In this document: positions 1 to 7,473 of the stretch, in pieces
Layout: every line of letters starts with the position of its first letter
How positions within the stretch are numbered: the first letter of the stretch is position 1
From: JANQUM01 sp047630355
Lineage (GTDB): Bacteria; Bacteroidota; Bacteroidia; Cytophagales; Spirosomataceae
NCBI GenBank assembly: GCA_047630355.1
Contig: JBLHXN010000070.1
Span: 1 to 17,566, forward strand
Length of the DNA stretch: 17,566 bases
Direction of reading: 5' to 3'
Position numbers and translations under genes: made by a program
Notes under the pieces: generated by a model
Told to the model about the DNA's origin: nothing
The model's input: only the letters and a program-made list of their open reading frames with translations
Databases searched by the model: none

Positions 1-1209
1 GTCATTGACGGAAAAGAAAAAATTCTGTTATTGGCACTCGCTCCGCATCCTGACGTGAAAGCCATTCGTGCTATTCTCGAAAAAAACGAACTTTACGAGT
101 TAACGGTAAAGGTCAATTCCTCCGATAATTTTAGTGACCTCAATAATATAGATTTCGATATTCTGATTTTGCATCAGTTCCCTGATAAGTTGGGGCGTGG
201 CAGACAATTTCTTCCTAAGCTCCTTTCCCGCAATAAACCAACGATGTTTATATTGGGAGGACAAACCGATATTCTGTCGTTTAACGGTATGCAGCAAGCC
301 TTGGGTATCAATCCGCAGGGAAATAAATCTGATCAGGTTACAGCGACGCTTAACACTACTTTTAAGCGGTTTAATTTAACTCCGGGCCAAACCACTATTC
401 TCAATAAGTTTCCCGAGATGATTGTGCCGTTTGGGGACTTTAGGGCTTCCGTGCAGAGTGATATTATTTTGTGGCAACAAGTAGGGAATGTAACTACGAA
501 GAAACCTTTGTTATTGGTGAATACGAATGCCGCTCGGAAAACCGCTGTTTTAGCGGGAGAAGGTATTTGGCGTTGGCGAATGGAAGAATTTGACTTGACC
601 GAAAATCAAGTAATCGTGGACGATATAATCTCAAAGACTGTTCAGCTTATATCCGTAAAAGACGATAAGCGTAAGTTACGGGTTTATACCACGTTGCCAA
701 CTTATGACTTGGAAGAACGGGTAAGTTTCGAGAATGAGATTTATAATAATATTTACGAACGGGTTTACGGTCAACAAATTGACCTCGAAATCACGAACGA
801 AAAGGGACAGAAGAAGAATTTTAATTATACGATAGACGAAACAAAGAGCAGTTACGAAGTGTCTGACCTTGGAGCGGGAGTGTATCGTTATAAGGCAAAA
901 GCAAATGTCTTGAGCAAAACTGAAACCGCCGAAGGACAATTTGTAATAACTGATATCGCATTAGAAGAACAAAATACCACTGCTGACCACTCATTGCTAC
1001 GCACGGTGAGTCAACAGAACAACGGCAAGTTTGTCAAGCTAAAAGATATGCAGTCGTTGATTGATTACCTGAAAGCAAATAAAAGCCCAGGGAAAGCTCT
1101 GAGTTCCGAGTCAATTGATGAAGTGATTTCCCTTCGTTGGTTATTGGTTTTGTTGCTTTTACTAGCTACTATCGAATGGTCGGTCAGGAAGTATCTGGGA
1201 ACGTATTAA
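1..1209 (+). CDS. C-terminal part of a large membrane protein, VWA/BatA-like type (5' end outside window)
   Basis: The reading frame is open from base 1 (first residues VIDGKEKILL), so the gene starts before the window and 402 residues are visible. I recognise a widespread Bacteroidota membrane protein whose N-terminal half usually carries two membrane helices and a von Willebrand factor A-like domain; that half is not seen here. The visible part has a Rossmann-like or amidotransferase-like stretch (LLLALAPHPDVKAI, then DFDILILHQFP and MFILGG), the GEGIWRWRMEEF segment typical of the family, the KDDKRKLRVY segment, an Ig-like region, and one C-terminal membrane helix (about the last 25 residues, SLRWLLVLLLLLATIEWSVRK). 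The final basic RKYLGTY should be cytoplasmic. The role of the family is not established to my knowledge. The DUF2027-Smr gene follows in the same direction after 78 bases. Family assignment rests on remembered sequence pattern. Confidence 0.75.
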   Translation, partial: VIDGKEKILLLALAPHPDVKAIRAILEKNELYELTVKVNSSDNFSDLNNIDFDILILHQFPDKLGRGRQFLPKLLSRNKPTMFILGGQTDILSFNGMQQALGINPQGNKSDQVTATLNTTFKRFNLTPGQTTILNKFPEMIVPFGDFRASVQSDIILWQQVGNVTTKKPLLLVNTNAARKTAVLAGEGIWRWRMEEFDLTENQVIVDDIISKTVQLISVKDDKRKLRVYTTLPTYDLEERVSFENEIYNNIYERVYGQQIDLEITNEKGQKKNFNYTIDETKSSYEVSDLGAGVYRYKAKANVLSKTETAEGQFVITDIALEEQNTTADHSLLRTVSQQNNGKFVKLKDMQSLIDYLKANKSPGKALSSESIDEVISLRWLLVLLLLLATIEWSVRKYLGTY

Positions 1210-1232
1210 AAGAATTAATTTTATCATAAATA

Positions 1233-1257
1233 AGCTCCCTTCCCTACAGGGGAAAGG
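1233..1257. repeat. Short GC-rich imperfect palindrome in leader of the Smr gene
   Basis: CCTTCCC (1238-1244) pairs with GGGGAAAGG (1249-1257) with one bulged A and a loop of about five bases. A G-rich tract (GCAGGGGGCGGC) follows. It stands out from the AT-rich surroundings and resembles the short dispersed CCCTTCCC/GGGGAAGG palindromes I recall from many Bacteroidota intergenic regions. It has no T-tract, so it is not a clear terminator, though it lies right after the upstream gene stop. It could also shape the 5' leader of the next gene. Confidence 0.4.
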
Positions 1258-1287
1258 CAGGGGGCGGCAGTCGAAACTGATCGGGTC

Positions 1288-2259
1288 ATGAACATAGGAG
1301 ATAAAGTAAGAAACATTAGAGGTACGGAAGAAGGTATAGTTACCAGACTTTTAAAGGATAACCTCGTAGAAGTTGAAATAGAAGATGGTTTTGCCATTCC
1401 GTTTCTAAAGAGTGAATTAGTAATTGTCTCTTCAAGTGAAAGTAAATATTTCAAGAAAAACGAACCTTCTGCCGCCGAAGTAGCCAAAACGGTTATTCCC
1501 CGTTCAGAGAAAGGTATATACTTAGCGTTGGTGCCCATTTCAGAGAGTACTTATACGGTAAGTGTGATCAATAATACAGATTGGGAAATGCCTTATACGT
1601 TGCACGTGGGAGAAGGCAAAGGCATTCGAGGAATGTTGTCTGGTTCTTTATCACCCAAAAGTAGTCAGCAAGCATCTTCGACTTTGAAAATGCAAGACTT
1701 TGACGAATGGAGTACATTAAGTATTCAGGCTCTTTATTATCAGGCGGGCTATGCAAAGCCGCCCAATGCGTTGTTGCGTAAGCTGAGACTCAAAGCCAAC
1801 CTCTTCAAAGAAAAGCGATACATTCCGTTGACCGATAGAAAAGGTTATGTCGTACAGTTAGACGCAGAGGAGTCTGTAAAGAAAGAAAGCGATCTCGATG
1901 CTGCTAAATTGCAAGAGAAGTTTAATTCAGGGGTAACGTCTGTGAGCGAACCAGTTCGCCAGACTTTTAAACCAGGAGCGAGTGTAACGGTTGATTTACA
2001 CATTGAAAAGTTAACTACGCAGTTTCTCTCTATGAATAACGCTGAAATGATTACGTTGCAAATCAGTCATTTCGAAAAGCAGTTAGAAAAATCTATTGCC
2101 ACGGGAGCGGATGAAATCACGTTTATTCACGGTGTGGGTAGCGGGAAACTTCGTCAGGAAGTACATCGCCGATTATCCCAACATCCGAACGTGGCGTGGT
2201 ACAAAGACGCTCAGAAAGAGAAATTTGGTTTTGGAGCTACGCTGGCGAATTTGAAGTGA
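1288..2259 (+). CDS. DUF2027 domain protein with C-terminal Smr (MutS2-like) domain
   Basis: A 323-residue soluble protein with no signal peptide. Residues 1-50 form a small beta-rich module (MNIGDKVRNIRGTEEGIV...VEVEIEDGFAIPF) like those that open DUF2027 proteins. A central DUF2027 beta domain covers roughly 60-200, followed by a charged linker. From about 235 to the end lies a Smr domain with its two hallmark motifs: DLHIEKL at 236-242 (DLHG-like) and HGVGSGKLR from 281. Smr domains in MutS2 and related proteins bind or nick nucleic acids, and some rescue stalled ribosomes; the role of this Bacteroidota architecture is not settled. The D and both H residues expected for an active Smr domain are present. 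The start ATG lies just after a GC-rich palindrome, has no clear ribosome binding site, and begins exactly at the conserved N terminus. Confidence 0.9.
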   Translation: MNIGDKVRNIRGTEEGIVTRLLKDNLVEVEIEDGFAIPFLKSELVIVSSSESKYFKKNEPSAAEVAKTVIPRSEKGIYLALVPISESTYTVSVINNTDWEMPYTLHVGEGKGIRGMLSGSLSPKSSQQASSTLKMQDFDEWSTLSIQALYYQAGYAKPPNALLRKLRLKANLFKEKRYIPLTDRKGYVVQLDAEESVKKESDLDAAKLQEKFNSGVTSVSEPVRQTFKPGASVTVDLHIEKLTTQFLSMNNAEMITLQISHFEKQLEKSIATGADEITFIHGVGSGKLRQEVHRRLSQHPNVAWYKDAQKEKFGFGATLANLK

Positions 2260-2306
2260 TATGCTCCTTAAAAGAATGATGGAGAACAGGCTGACTGAGC
2301 TATCTA

Positions 2307-2411
2307 GTGGTGTTGCGGTCTTTTGACCCGACACATAATCTATTACGCAAGCAAGTGTGACAGGGTGATTTGAAAGATTGCAGGGGCAGGGTCAAAAGGC
2401 CCATGCACCAC
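2307..2411. repeat. Long imperfect inverted repeat in convergent intergenic region
   Basis: Left arm 2307-2329 and right arm 2389-2411 are 23 bases each and reverse-complementary at 18 positions, including ten in a row at the inner end (CTTTTGACCC against GGGTCAAAAG) and six at the outer end (GTGGTG against CACCAC). The 59-base interior has no long pairing. The element lies between two convergent genes. There is no T-tract after either arm, so an ordinary intrinsic terminator is not supported. It could be a dispersed palindromic element or a structured RNA; I recognise no named family. Confidence 0.5.
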
Positions 2412-2466
2412 GGAAACTATGTTTAACTGATACGGTTGGCATCACGCATGGTTACTATTATTAGTT

Positions 2467-3618
2467 TCAATCGTTTTTAACGTTTCGATAATAGTAATTA
2501 ATGGCATCTGAGTTACTTTCTATGATGTCTAATCTACCGTCATTGTTTAAGTCTATGAGGATAATGTCATAGGTATCTAACTTATCATCCCTAAGTCGGA
2601 TTTTTTTCCAGGTAATCCCATTTTTAAAATTTAGAAAGACTTCGTTTGGTTGCTCTGAATTTGCTACTACAATATCGATACTCCCGTTGCCATCCAAGTC
2701 TCCAAAATCTAACGAATACGAATCATTTAAAGCACTGTCAAAGACTATTCTCCTACTGTAATCCATTTCGTTACTACCGAAGTAAATAACGTTTGGTTCT
2801 TCAATGTTTGCAGTGATAATGTCTGGGTAACCATCATTATCAAGGTCAATTACGCCAATTGATCTGGTTTCATCTGTTCCGCTACCAAAGGGAATCTTAT
2901 TGGTAAAGTTTAATTTTCCATCATTCAGGTAGATGAAATTTTGCTGCCCATCTCTATTGGCCAAAATTAAATCCTTATGTCCGTCGTCGTTAATGTCGAA
3001 CACATCAACATCGATTGTTGAGTCATCTTTTGAGCCGAATTTCACTACTTCACTAAATTCCCCCTTTCCGTTGTTCAAGCATATTTCATTTTCTCTTCCT
3101 CTATTGGTAATGAGAATGTCTATATCGCCGTCATTATCTATATCAACGGTTTTTAAATTTCGGGTCGGAGAATATGCTTCGCCAAAAGTACCGGATCTCA
3201 CAAAGCCTCCTTTGCCATTGTTCAGGTAAATTGCGTTTGGAGCCATATCATTGCCAACGGCCACATCCAGGTCTCCGTCTCCATCCAAATCTGCTAATTC
3301 GGTGGCATAACTGGTCTCACTTATATTATCAAGCAATTTGGCTACCGTGAAAATCCCGTAACCATTATTGAAGAATACCCGATTAGGTTCGGGCCAATGT
3401 CTCCCATTCGCGATTATTACATCCACGTCTCCATCATTATCTATATCTCCAGCACTTATGGAAGCAGATTTATCTTTTGTAGTACCTAATATTAATCTCG
3501 AATTAGATGTGAACTTAATTTCCTGAGCGTTTACACTACATTGGAACAATATAAGGGGGACGAAAATAAGGTATTGCATTTTTAAAAGTGCCAATTGGTA
3601 AATAGTTTTGATAGTCAT
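2467..3618 (-). CDS. Exported FG-GAP/VCBS repeat protein, seven repeats (predicted 7-bladed beta-propeller)
   Basis: A 383-residue protein with an N-terminal signal: a lysine-containing n-region ending at K13, a hydrophobic core (YLIFVPLILF) and a likely cleavage site after SVNA. A second ATG at 3579 would also keep a signal peptide but without a basic n-region, so I keep the longer start. The mature part is entirely seven repeats, each with a calcium-binding loop and a short strand: DIDNDGDVD, DLDGDGDLD, DIDNDGDID, DINDDGHKD, DLDNDGYPD, DLDGNGSID and DLNNDGRLD. Seven repeats with nothing else fit one closed seven-bladed propeller. There is no C-terminal type IX sorting domain or anchor, so a periplasmic or released protein is inferred. 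It is the last gene of a three-gene run (methyltransferase, cupin lipoprotein, this gene). Ligand unknown; such propellers usually bind carbohydrate or protein. Confidence 0.85.
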   Translation of the reverse strand: MTIKTIYQLALLKMQYLIFVPLILFQCSVNAQEIKFTSNSRLILGTTKDKSASISAGDIDNDGDVDVIIANGRHWPEPNRVFFNNGYGIFTVAKLLDNISETSYATELADLDGDGDLDVAVGNDMAPNAIYLNNGKGGFVRSGTFGEAYSPTRNLKTVDIDNDGDIDILITNRGRENEICLNNGKGEFSEVVKFGSKDDSTIDVDVFDINDDGHKDLILANRDGQQNFIYLNDGKLNFTNKIPFGSGTDETRSIGVIDLDNDGYPDIITANIEEPNVIYFGSNEMDYSRRIVFDSALNDSYSLDFGDLDGNGSIDIVVANSEQPNEVFLNFKNGITWKKIRLRDDKLDTYDIILIDLNNDGRLDIIESNSDAINYYYRNVKND

Positions 3619-3664
3619 TTATCTGATATTCGATATTTCCGTTTGTAGTACAAGCAGCTTTAAT

Positions 3665-4096
3665 TTAATCCTTATCCTCTTTTCGTAACACTGTAATTGG
3701 TTTTCCCTGAACTCCAGCGTAAAAAACGATGATCTCGGCAGGTTTGTTACTTTCATTTTTACCATAGTGCCACGTATTTACCAATTCTATAATTGGTTCT
3801 CCTGCTTTAAGATATAGGGTGTCGTTCGTGACGCTGATTACGGTTAATTTCCCCTTTAATAATACACCCGCGTTTATTACGGAATGTTTATGTAATTCTA
3901 AACTCGTTTTTGGTGGGATGATTATCTTCAAGATCGCAATTTCCGTTCTACCAGTTGCATACGCTGGAAGTGGGGTGCCGTTCCAACTTTCAGATGTCTT
4001 TACTAAGATCGTTACTTCCGTTTGAGTGATTTTATTTGTTTTACAACCCATAAATAGGGTAGAAGCAAAATAAAACAGAATCAGTACTTTATTCAT
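3665..4096 (-). CDS. Small cupin-domain lipoprotein
   Basis: A single-domain cupin of about 143 residues. I chose the ATG at 4096 because it begins a compact lipoprotein signal (MNKVLILFYF... ending LFMGC, with the cysteine as lipidation site) and leaves a 25-base gap after the methyltransferase gene. An upstream in-frame ATG at 4150 would overlap that gene and bury the signal. Cupin motifs are present: IPPKTSLELHKHSVINAG holds the two histidines of motif 1, and ELVNTWHYGKNES the histidine of motif 2. The family (TSESWNGTPLPAY near the start, AEIIVFYAG near the end) is common in Bacteroidota and Proteobacteria as a secreted or lipid-anchored cupin of unknown substrate. The metal ligands look intact, so metal binding is likely. 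It sits second in the operon, ahead of the FG-GAP gene. Confidence 0.85.
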   Translation of the reverse strand: MNKVLILFYFASTLFMGCKTNKITQTEVTILVKTSESWNGTPLPAYATGRTEIAILKIIIPPKTSLELHKHSVINAGVLLKGKLTVISVTNDTLYLKAGEPIIELVNTWHYGKNESNKPAEIIVFYAGVQGKPITVLRKEDKD

Positions 4097-4121
4097 TTTA
4101 GTGTTCTTTAAAATCGTGAAA

Positions 4122-4862
4122 CTATAATTTTTTGTAACACGAAATACCAATTACTGGTTGAGATGCTAAAATTGCTTCCCAAAATTCGGGTTCAAATCCC
4201 TGTTTTCCCTCTTTTGCTAACTTGGTATTATGCCATTCAATAGCAGAAAATCCCGCTTTTTCTAAAGTTGTGTTGTGTGTAGCTCGTTCGTGATGGTAAT
4301 TTACGACTTCAATATGCTTTCCGTCTGCTTGATAAAACCGGTAAATAATTTCCCCGCCTTCGTTATAACTTATGTTTTCTCGGGTAAAGCCGTATTTAAA
4401 TGTGGTTTCTACTGGGGCAGTGTAAGTTGGGTTACTGTTTATGGCAATAAACCGACCGCCGGGTTTTAAATGTTTGAAAATTACCTCAGCGAACTGAAAC
4501 AGCTCATCGGGGCTTTTTGCGTAATTAAGTAGGTAGGAAGCGGTTATGAAATCAAACTCTTTATTTAGTGTTAAAGTCAGGACATCGTGGACGTGATAGT
4601 TTATGCCAAGCGGTTGCTGTATCTCAATTTGCTGGGCAAGCTGAATCATGCCCGCAGAAATATCAACGCCTTCAACATCGTTAGCTCCTCTGAGTTTTAA
4701 CTGCCTGGTGTAAAACCCATCGCCACAAGCTAAATCAAGTACGCTTTTATTGGTTAAATCTCCGGCTAATTTGAACAATGAATGTACCTCAACGTATTTT
4801 TGCCACGGCTGTATTTTTGAGGCTTGGTACTCTTTTGCAATCTTATTGTAATCTGTTGCCAT
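4122..4862 (-). CDS. Class I SAM-dependent methyltransferase
   Basis: A 246-residue cytoplasmic enzyme. SAM-binding motif I is VLDLACGDGFY at residues 41-51. The acidic residue ending strand 2 is in GVDISAGMI (D67), and the post-motif region ITASYLLNYA follows. KPGGRFIAIN is the usual motif after strand 4. The fold and length match the UbiE/ToxA-like group of small-molecule methyltransferases; the substrate cannot be read from sequence. The start MATDYNKIAKEYQ is the common N terminus of this group, where the Tyr-rich helix precedes motif I. It is the first gene of the leftward run with the cupin and FG-GAP genes. The 150-base gap to the divergent phosphoesterase gene must hold its promoter, but I see no clear promoter for this strand. 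Confidence 0.9.
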   Translation of the reverse strand: MATDYNKIAKEYQASKIQPWQKYVEVHSLFKLAGDLTNKSVLDLACGDGFYTRQLKLRGANDVEGVDISAGMIQLAQQIEIQQPLGINYHVHDVLTLTLNKEFDFITASYLLNYAKSPDELFQFAEVIFKHLKPGGRFIAINSNPTYTAPVETTFKYGFTRENISYNEGGEIIYRFYQADGKHIEVVNYHHERATHNTTLEKAGFSAIEWHNTKLAKEGKQGFEPEFWEAILASQPVIGISCYKKL

Positions 4863-4957
4863 TTGGGGTTGGGTCGATAGTGAATTATTGAAACTCTAAT
4901 AGTTCTCCATTCAAATTGCACACGGTCTAACTAATATCCAAATTGGAAGATTCATTT

Positions 4958-4986
4958 TTGTATCTGCAACTTTAAAGCTATTTTTG
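4958..4986 (+). promoter_or_regulatory. Bacteroidota-type promoter for the metallophosphoesterase gene
   Basis: TTG at 4958-4960 (preceded by a T run), an 18-base spacer, and TATTTTTG at 4979-4986 match the Bacteroidota housekeeping consensus TTG-N17-19-TAnnTTTG. The predicted transcription start, a few bases downstream, would leave a leader of about 20 bases before the ATG at 5013. Confidence 0.7.
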
Positions 4987-5012
4987 CTTCGCTAATGTAA
5001 AAACCCAATTCC

Positions 5013-5834
5013 ATGAAAAACACCCGCCGAGAATTTATTAAACGCTTTTCTGCCGCTGCTACTTTAATCACAGCGGGTGGCTTCCAATCTGTAAGAGCTG
5101 CTGAATTTATCAATTCAAATGCGGAGGAAGTGAAATTCCGTTTCATCGTTGCCTCAGATGCACACTACGGTCAACCCGATACGCCTTTTGAGGAAATGAC
5201 GGATACATTTATACGGAAGGCGAATATGTTTCATAAAACCGTACCGTGTGATTTCTGTGTATTGAATGGTGACATTATTCACGACAAAGCGGAGTTAATG
5301 CCCGTTGCGAAAAGTAAGTTTGATAAACTGGAAATACCACTTTATGCTACTCAGGGAAACCATGACCACGTAACGGCGGAGGTTTGGGAAAAAATTTGGG
5401 GAATGCCCGTTAATCATTCTTTCTCGATGAAGAAGTATAAAATTATCCTAACCACAACTTCTAATGAAAGAGGAGAATACCTTTCCCCTGATTTGCCGTG
5501 GCTTGCTGAAGAGTTAGAAAAAGCGAAAGGGAAGCCTATTTTATTATTCGTTCACATTCCCCAAACCAAATGGACGAAGCATGCCATTGAAACTTCGGAG
5601 TTTTTTGAATTACTTTCTACGTATAAAAACGTAAAAGCTGTCTTTCACGGTCATGAACACGATCAAGACGGAATTTACAAGAAAGATGATACGCCGTTTA
5701 TATTCGATTCGCACATCGGTGGAAGTTGGGGGACGGACTATAAAGGCTTTCGGGTAGTGGAGGTGTTAGAAAACGATAATATTATTACTTACATGATGAA
5801 CCCGGATGTGGAAATAGACAGAGTCGAGTTGTAA
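5013..5834 (+). CDS. Tat-exported calcineurin-like metallophosphoesterase
   Basis: A 273-residue secreted phosphoesterase. The N terminus NTRREFIKRF is a textbook twin-arginine motif, followed by a mild hydrophobic stretch and a likely cleavage site after VRAA (about residue 30). This implies export in folded form, probably with metals already bound. The metallophosphoesterase motifs appear in order: SDAHYG (D49, H51), NGDIIHD (D87), QGNHDH (115-119), FVHIPQ (H181) and HGHEHD (from 212). All five metal-ligand blocks are intact, so activity is expected; the substrate (phosphomonoester, diester or nucleotide) is not apparent. It is transcribed alone from the promoter just upstream and converges on cbpM with a gap of 16 bases. 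Confidence 0.92.
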   Translation: MKNTRREFIKRFSAAATLITAGGFQSVRAAEFINSNAEEVKFRFIVASDAHYGQPDTPFEEMTDTFIRKANMFHKTVPCDFCVLNGDIIHDKAELMPVAKSKFDKLEIPLYATQGNHDHVTAEVWEKIWGMPVNHSFSMKKYKIILTTTSNERGEYLSPDLPWLAEELEKAKGKPILLFVHIPQTKWTKHAIETSEFFELLSTYKNVKAVFHGHEHDQDGIYKKDDTPFIFDSHIGGSWGTDYKGFRVVEVLENDNIITYMMNPDVEIDRVEL

Positions 5835-5850
5835 TAAAATAGACATACTT

Positions 5851-6147
5851 TTAGTCGCTTTCGTAAAGTCTTAACCTATTTTGAAGCGTAACGACTTCAT
5901 TCCGTAATTGCTGTTCTTTCTCCAATAAGTTAAGTACAACGTCTATACCTTCAAGATTCAGGTTTAATTCTTTGTAAAGCCTGATAATCCTTTCGAGTTC
6001 ACTAATCTGATCATGGTAAACCACTCGATGATGCTCGATAATTTTAATCTCGATGAGTCTCATAGTATGCAATGCATCCAGAAATGACAGTTCAATATTA
6101 TAAGATGAGCAAAGGGTTTGTGCTGAGGTAAATTCTCGGTTATGCAT
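5851..6147 (-). CDS. cbpM: CbpM-like modulator of the DnaJ-type co-chaperone CbpA
   Basis: A 98-residue mostly helical protein. It has the size and pattern of CbpM/MerR-like chaperone modulators: an N-terminal short helix region, then a hydrophobic/charged helix (MRLIEIKIIEHHRV) and a C-terminal coiled coil (EKEQQLRNEVVTLQNRL). In Escherichia coli CbpM binds the J domain of CbpA and blocks its action with DnaK; that role is inferred here. The strongest evidence is position: its ATG overlaps the cbpA stop by 8 bases (ATGCATAA), a translational-coupling arrangement expected for the pair. Sequence similarity alone would be weak for a protein this short. Confidence 0.8.
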   Translation of the reverse strand: MHNREFTSAQTLCSSYNIELSFLDALHTMRLIEIKIIEHHRVVYHDQISELERIIRLYKELNLNLEGIDVVLNLLEKEQQLRNEVVTLQNRLRLYESD

Positions 6148-7030
6148 CCTTTCTTATGTTTTGTAATTCTTCAAATAGTGCTTTCTCTTGTTCGTTTAGC
6201 CCCGAAGGTGTCTTTAGTTGGTAGGTGATAATAAGGTCTCCAAATGTTCCTTCGTTTTTATAAACCGGGAATCCTTTCCCTTTCAATTTTACTTTCGTAT
6301 CGTTTTTTGTTTCAGGAGTAATACTCAGCTTAACTTTACTATCGAACGTATCCACTAAGATTTCTCCACCCAACATGGCGGTATATAAATCAAGATCAAC
6401 ATTACCATATAAATTATCACCCACTCGTTTAAACTGCGTATCGTTATTCAAAACAAACGTAATGTACAAGTCACCTTTTGGTCCTCCATTTCTCCCTTCG
6501 GCTCCCATGCCTTTTATCTTAATTACCTGACCATTTTCTACCCCCGCCGGAATCGTGATTCTTATCTTTTTCCCGTTTACGGTAAGAACCTGCTTCTGGG
6601 ATGTGTAAACGTCTCTGAGCCCAAGGCGTAACTCCGCATTATAGTCTTGTCCTTTAAACTGTGGACTGCGACCACCTCGTGAAGATCCCCCAAACATAGA
6701 TTCGAAAAAATCTGAATAATCATCGCCTGAGTTTGAATAGCCTTGCTGATTTGACTGCCGATATTGTGACCTTTGTGCCTGTTGGGCTCTTTCGTGTTCT
6801 TCGCCTTGCTTCCAGTTTTCTCCGTATTTGTCGTATTTCTTTCGGTTTTCGGGGTCGCTCAGTACTTCATTCGCCTCGTTTATTTCCTTAAATTTCTTCT
6901 CAGCTTCCTTGTTATCAGGATTTAAGTCAGGATGGTATTTTCGGGCGAGTTTGCGATAGGCAGTTTTGATTTCCTTTTCGGAGGCGGGTTTGGAAATATC
7001 CAAGGTTTTATAATAATCAATAAATGCCAT
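6140..7030 (-). CDS. cbpA: DnaJ-family co-chaperone CbpA (J domain plus C-terminal substrate-binding domains)
   Basis: A 296-residue cytoplasmic Hsp40. The J domain (1-70) has the HPD motif at 33-35 in the context ARKYHPDLNPDN, needed to stimulate the DnaK ATPase. A Q/S/G-rich linker follows (about 80-120). The C-terminal part has the two beta domains of type II Hsp40s (for example VNGKKIRITIPAGVENGQVI and IKGMGAEGRNGGPKGDLY). The four CxxCxGxG zinc-finger repeats of true DnaJ are absent, so this is CbpA-type rather than DnaJ. The start MAFIDYYKTL is the conserved N terminus. It shares a transcript with cbpM, which overlaps its 3' end. About 100 bases upstream I see no clear consensus promoter. 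Confidence 0.92.
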   Translation of the reverse strand: MAFIDYYKTLDISKPASEKEIKTAYRKLARKYHPDLNPDNKEAEKKFKEINEANEVLSDPENRKKYDKYGENWKQGEEHERAQQAQRSQYRQSNQQGYSNSGDDYSDFFESMFGGSSRGGRSPQFKGQDYNAELRLGLRDVYTSQKQVLTVNGKKIRITIPAGVENGQVIKIKGMGAEGRNGGPKGDLYITFVLNNDTQFKRVGDNLYGNVDLDLYTAMLGGEILVDTFDSKVKLSITPETKNDTKVKLKGKGFPVYKNEGTFGDLIITYQLKTPSGLNEQEKALFEELQNIRKDA

Positions 7031-7133
7031 TGTTTACTTTGTTGTATTTTGTGTGGTGTTAACGCTGTGTTTGCTATGATGAATGTAAGTATAAATAGCC
7101 GTCATTTGCGTAAAGGCGTATTAATATTCTTAC

Positions 7134-7473
7134 TCAGGAAAATTCCTTAATATGCCAAAGTACGCCCGACGGGACGGGTCGTAGAGGAAAAGCTCGTTGT
7201 CTCAGTCGCTGTAAATTATTTCTGTGACACGAACTCCTTTGTATTTTATGCCAAGTTCTAACTCTTTCATTTCGGAGCAGTGTCTTGCCAAATTCTTGAC
7301 TCTTTAACGTAAGCATCTTGTAAATAGAAGCCGAACTCGCCAAGTTTAAAATAAGACATATTTATAGATAACTTGAGTTCTTCGAAACCTAAGTCTACGT
7401 AGAGGTTTCGTGAAATGTTGTAATTTTTTGAACCGATAAAAATTCGGATAGATTTTGGGCCGAAGTTTATCAT
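7134..7473 (-). pseudogene. Decayed glyoxalase/VOC (bleomycin-resistance-like) gene
   Basis: Three reading frames together spell one VOC protein. Frame 1 from the ATG at 7473 gives IRIFIGSKNYNISRNLY, then GFEELKLSINMSYFK and FGFYLQDAYVK, and stops after 68 residues. A second frame continues with EMKELELGIKYKGVRVTEIIYSD, then a TGA at 7202-7204 where the family has Trp, then DNELFLYDPS. A third frame ends PSGVLWHIKEFS, the usual VOC C terminus (metal-ligand region). The last shift is explained by a 5-base tandem duplication (ACGGG twice on the plus strand, 7169-7178); removing one copy restores DPSGVLWH. About 25 residues between the first two parts also seem to be missing. The start overlaps the M20 stop by one base (TAATG), so the N-terminal fragment may still be translated. 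Family identity is from remembered homologues. Confidence 0.85.

Noticed and set aside
2307..2411. tRNA or standard terminator
   Set aside because: No cloverleaf or anticodon arm can be drawn and no T-tract follows either arm.
7134..7343. 69-codon minus-strand frame as a separate gene
   Set aside because: Only its last dozen residues (PSGVLWHIKEFS) are meaningful, as the end of the VOC pseudogene.
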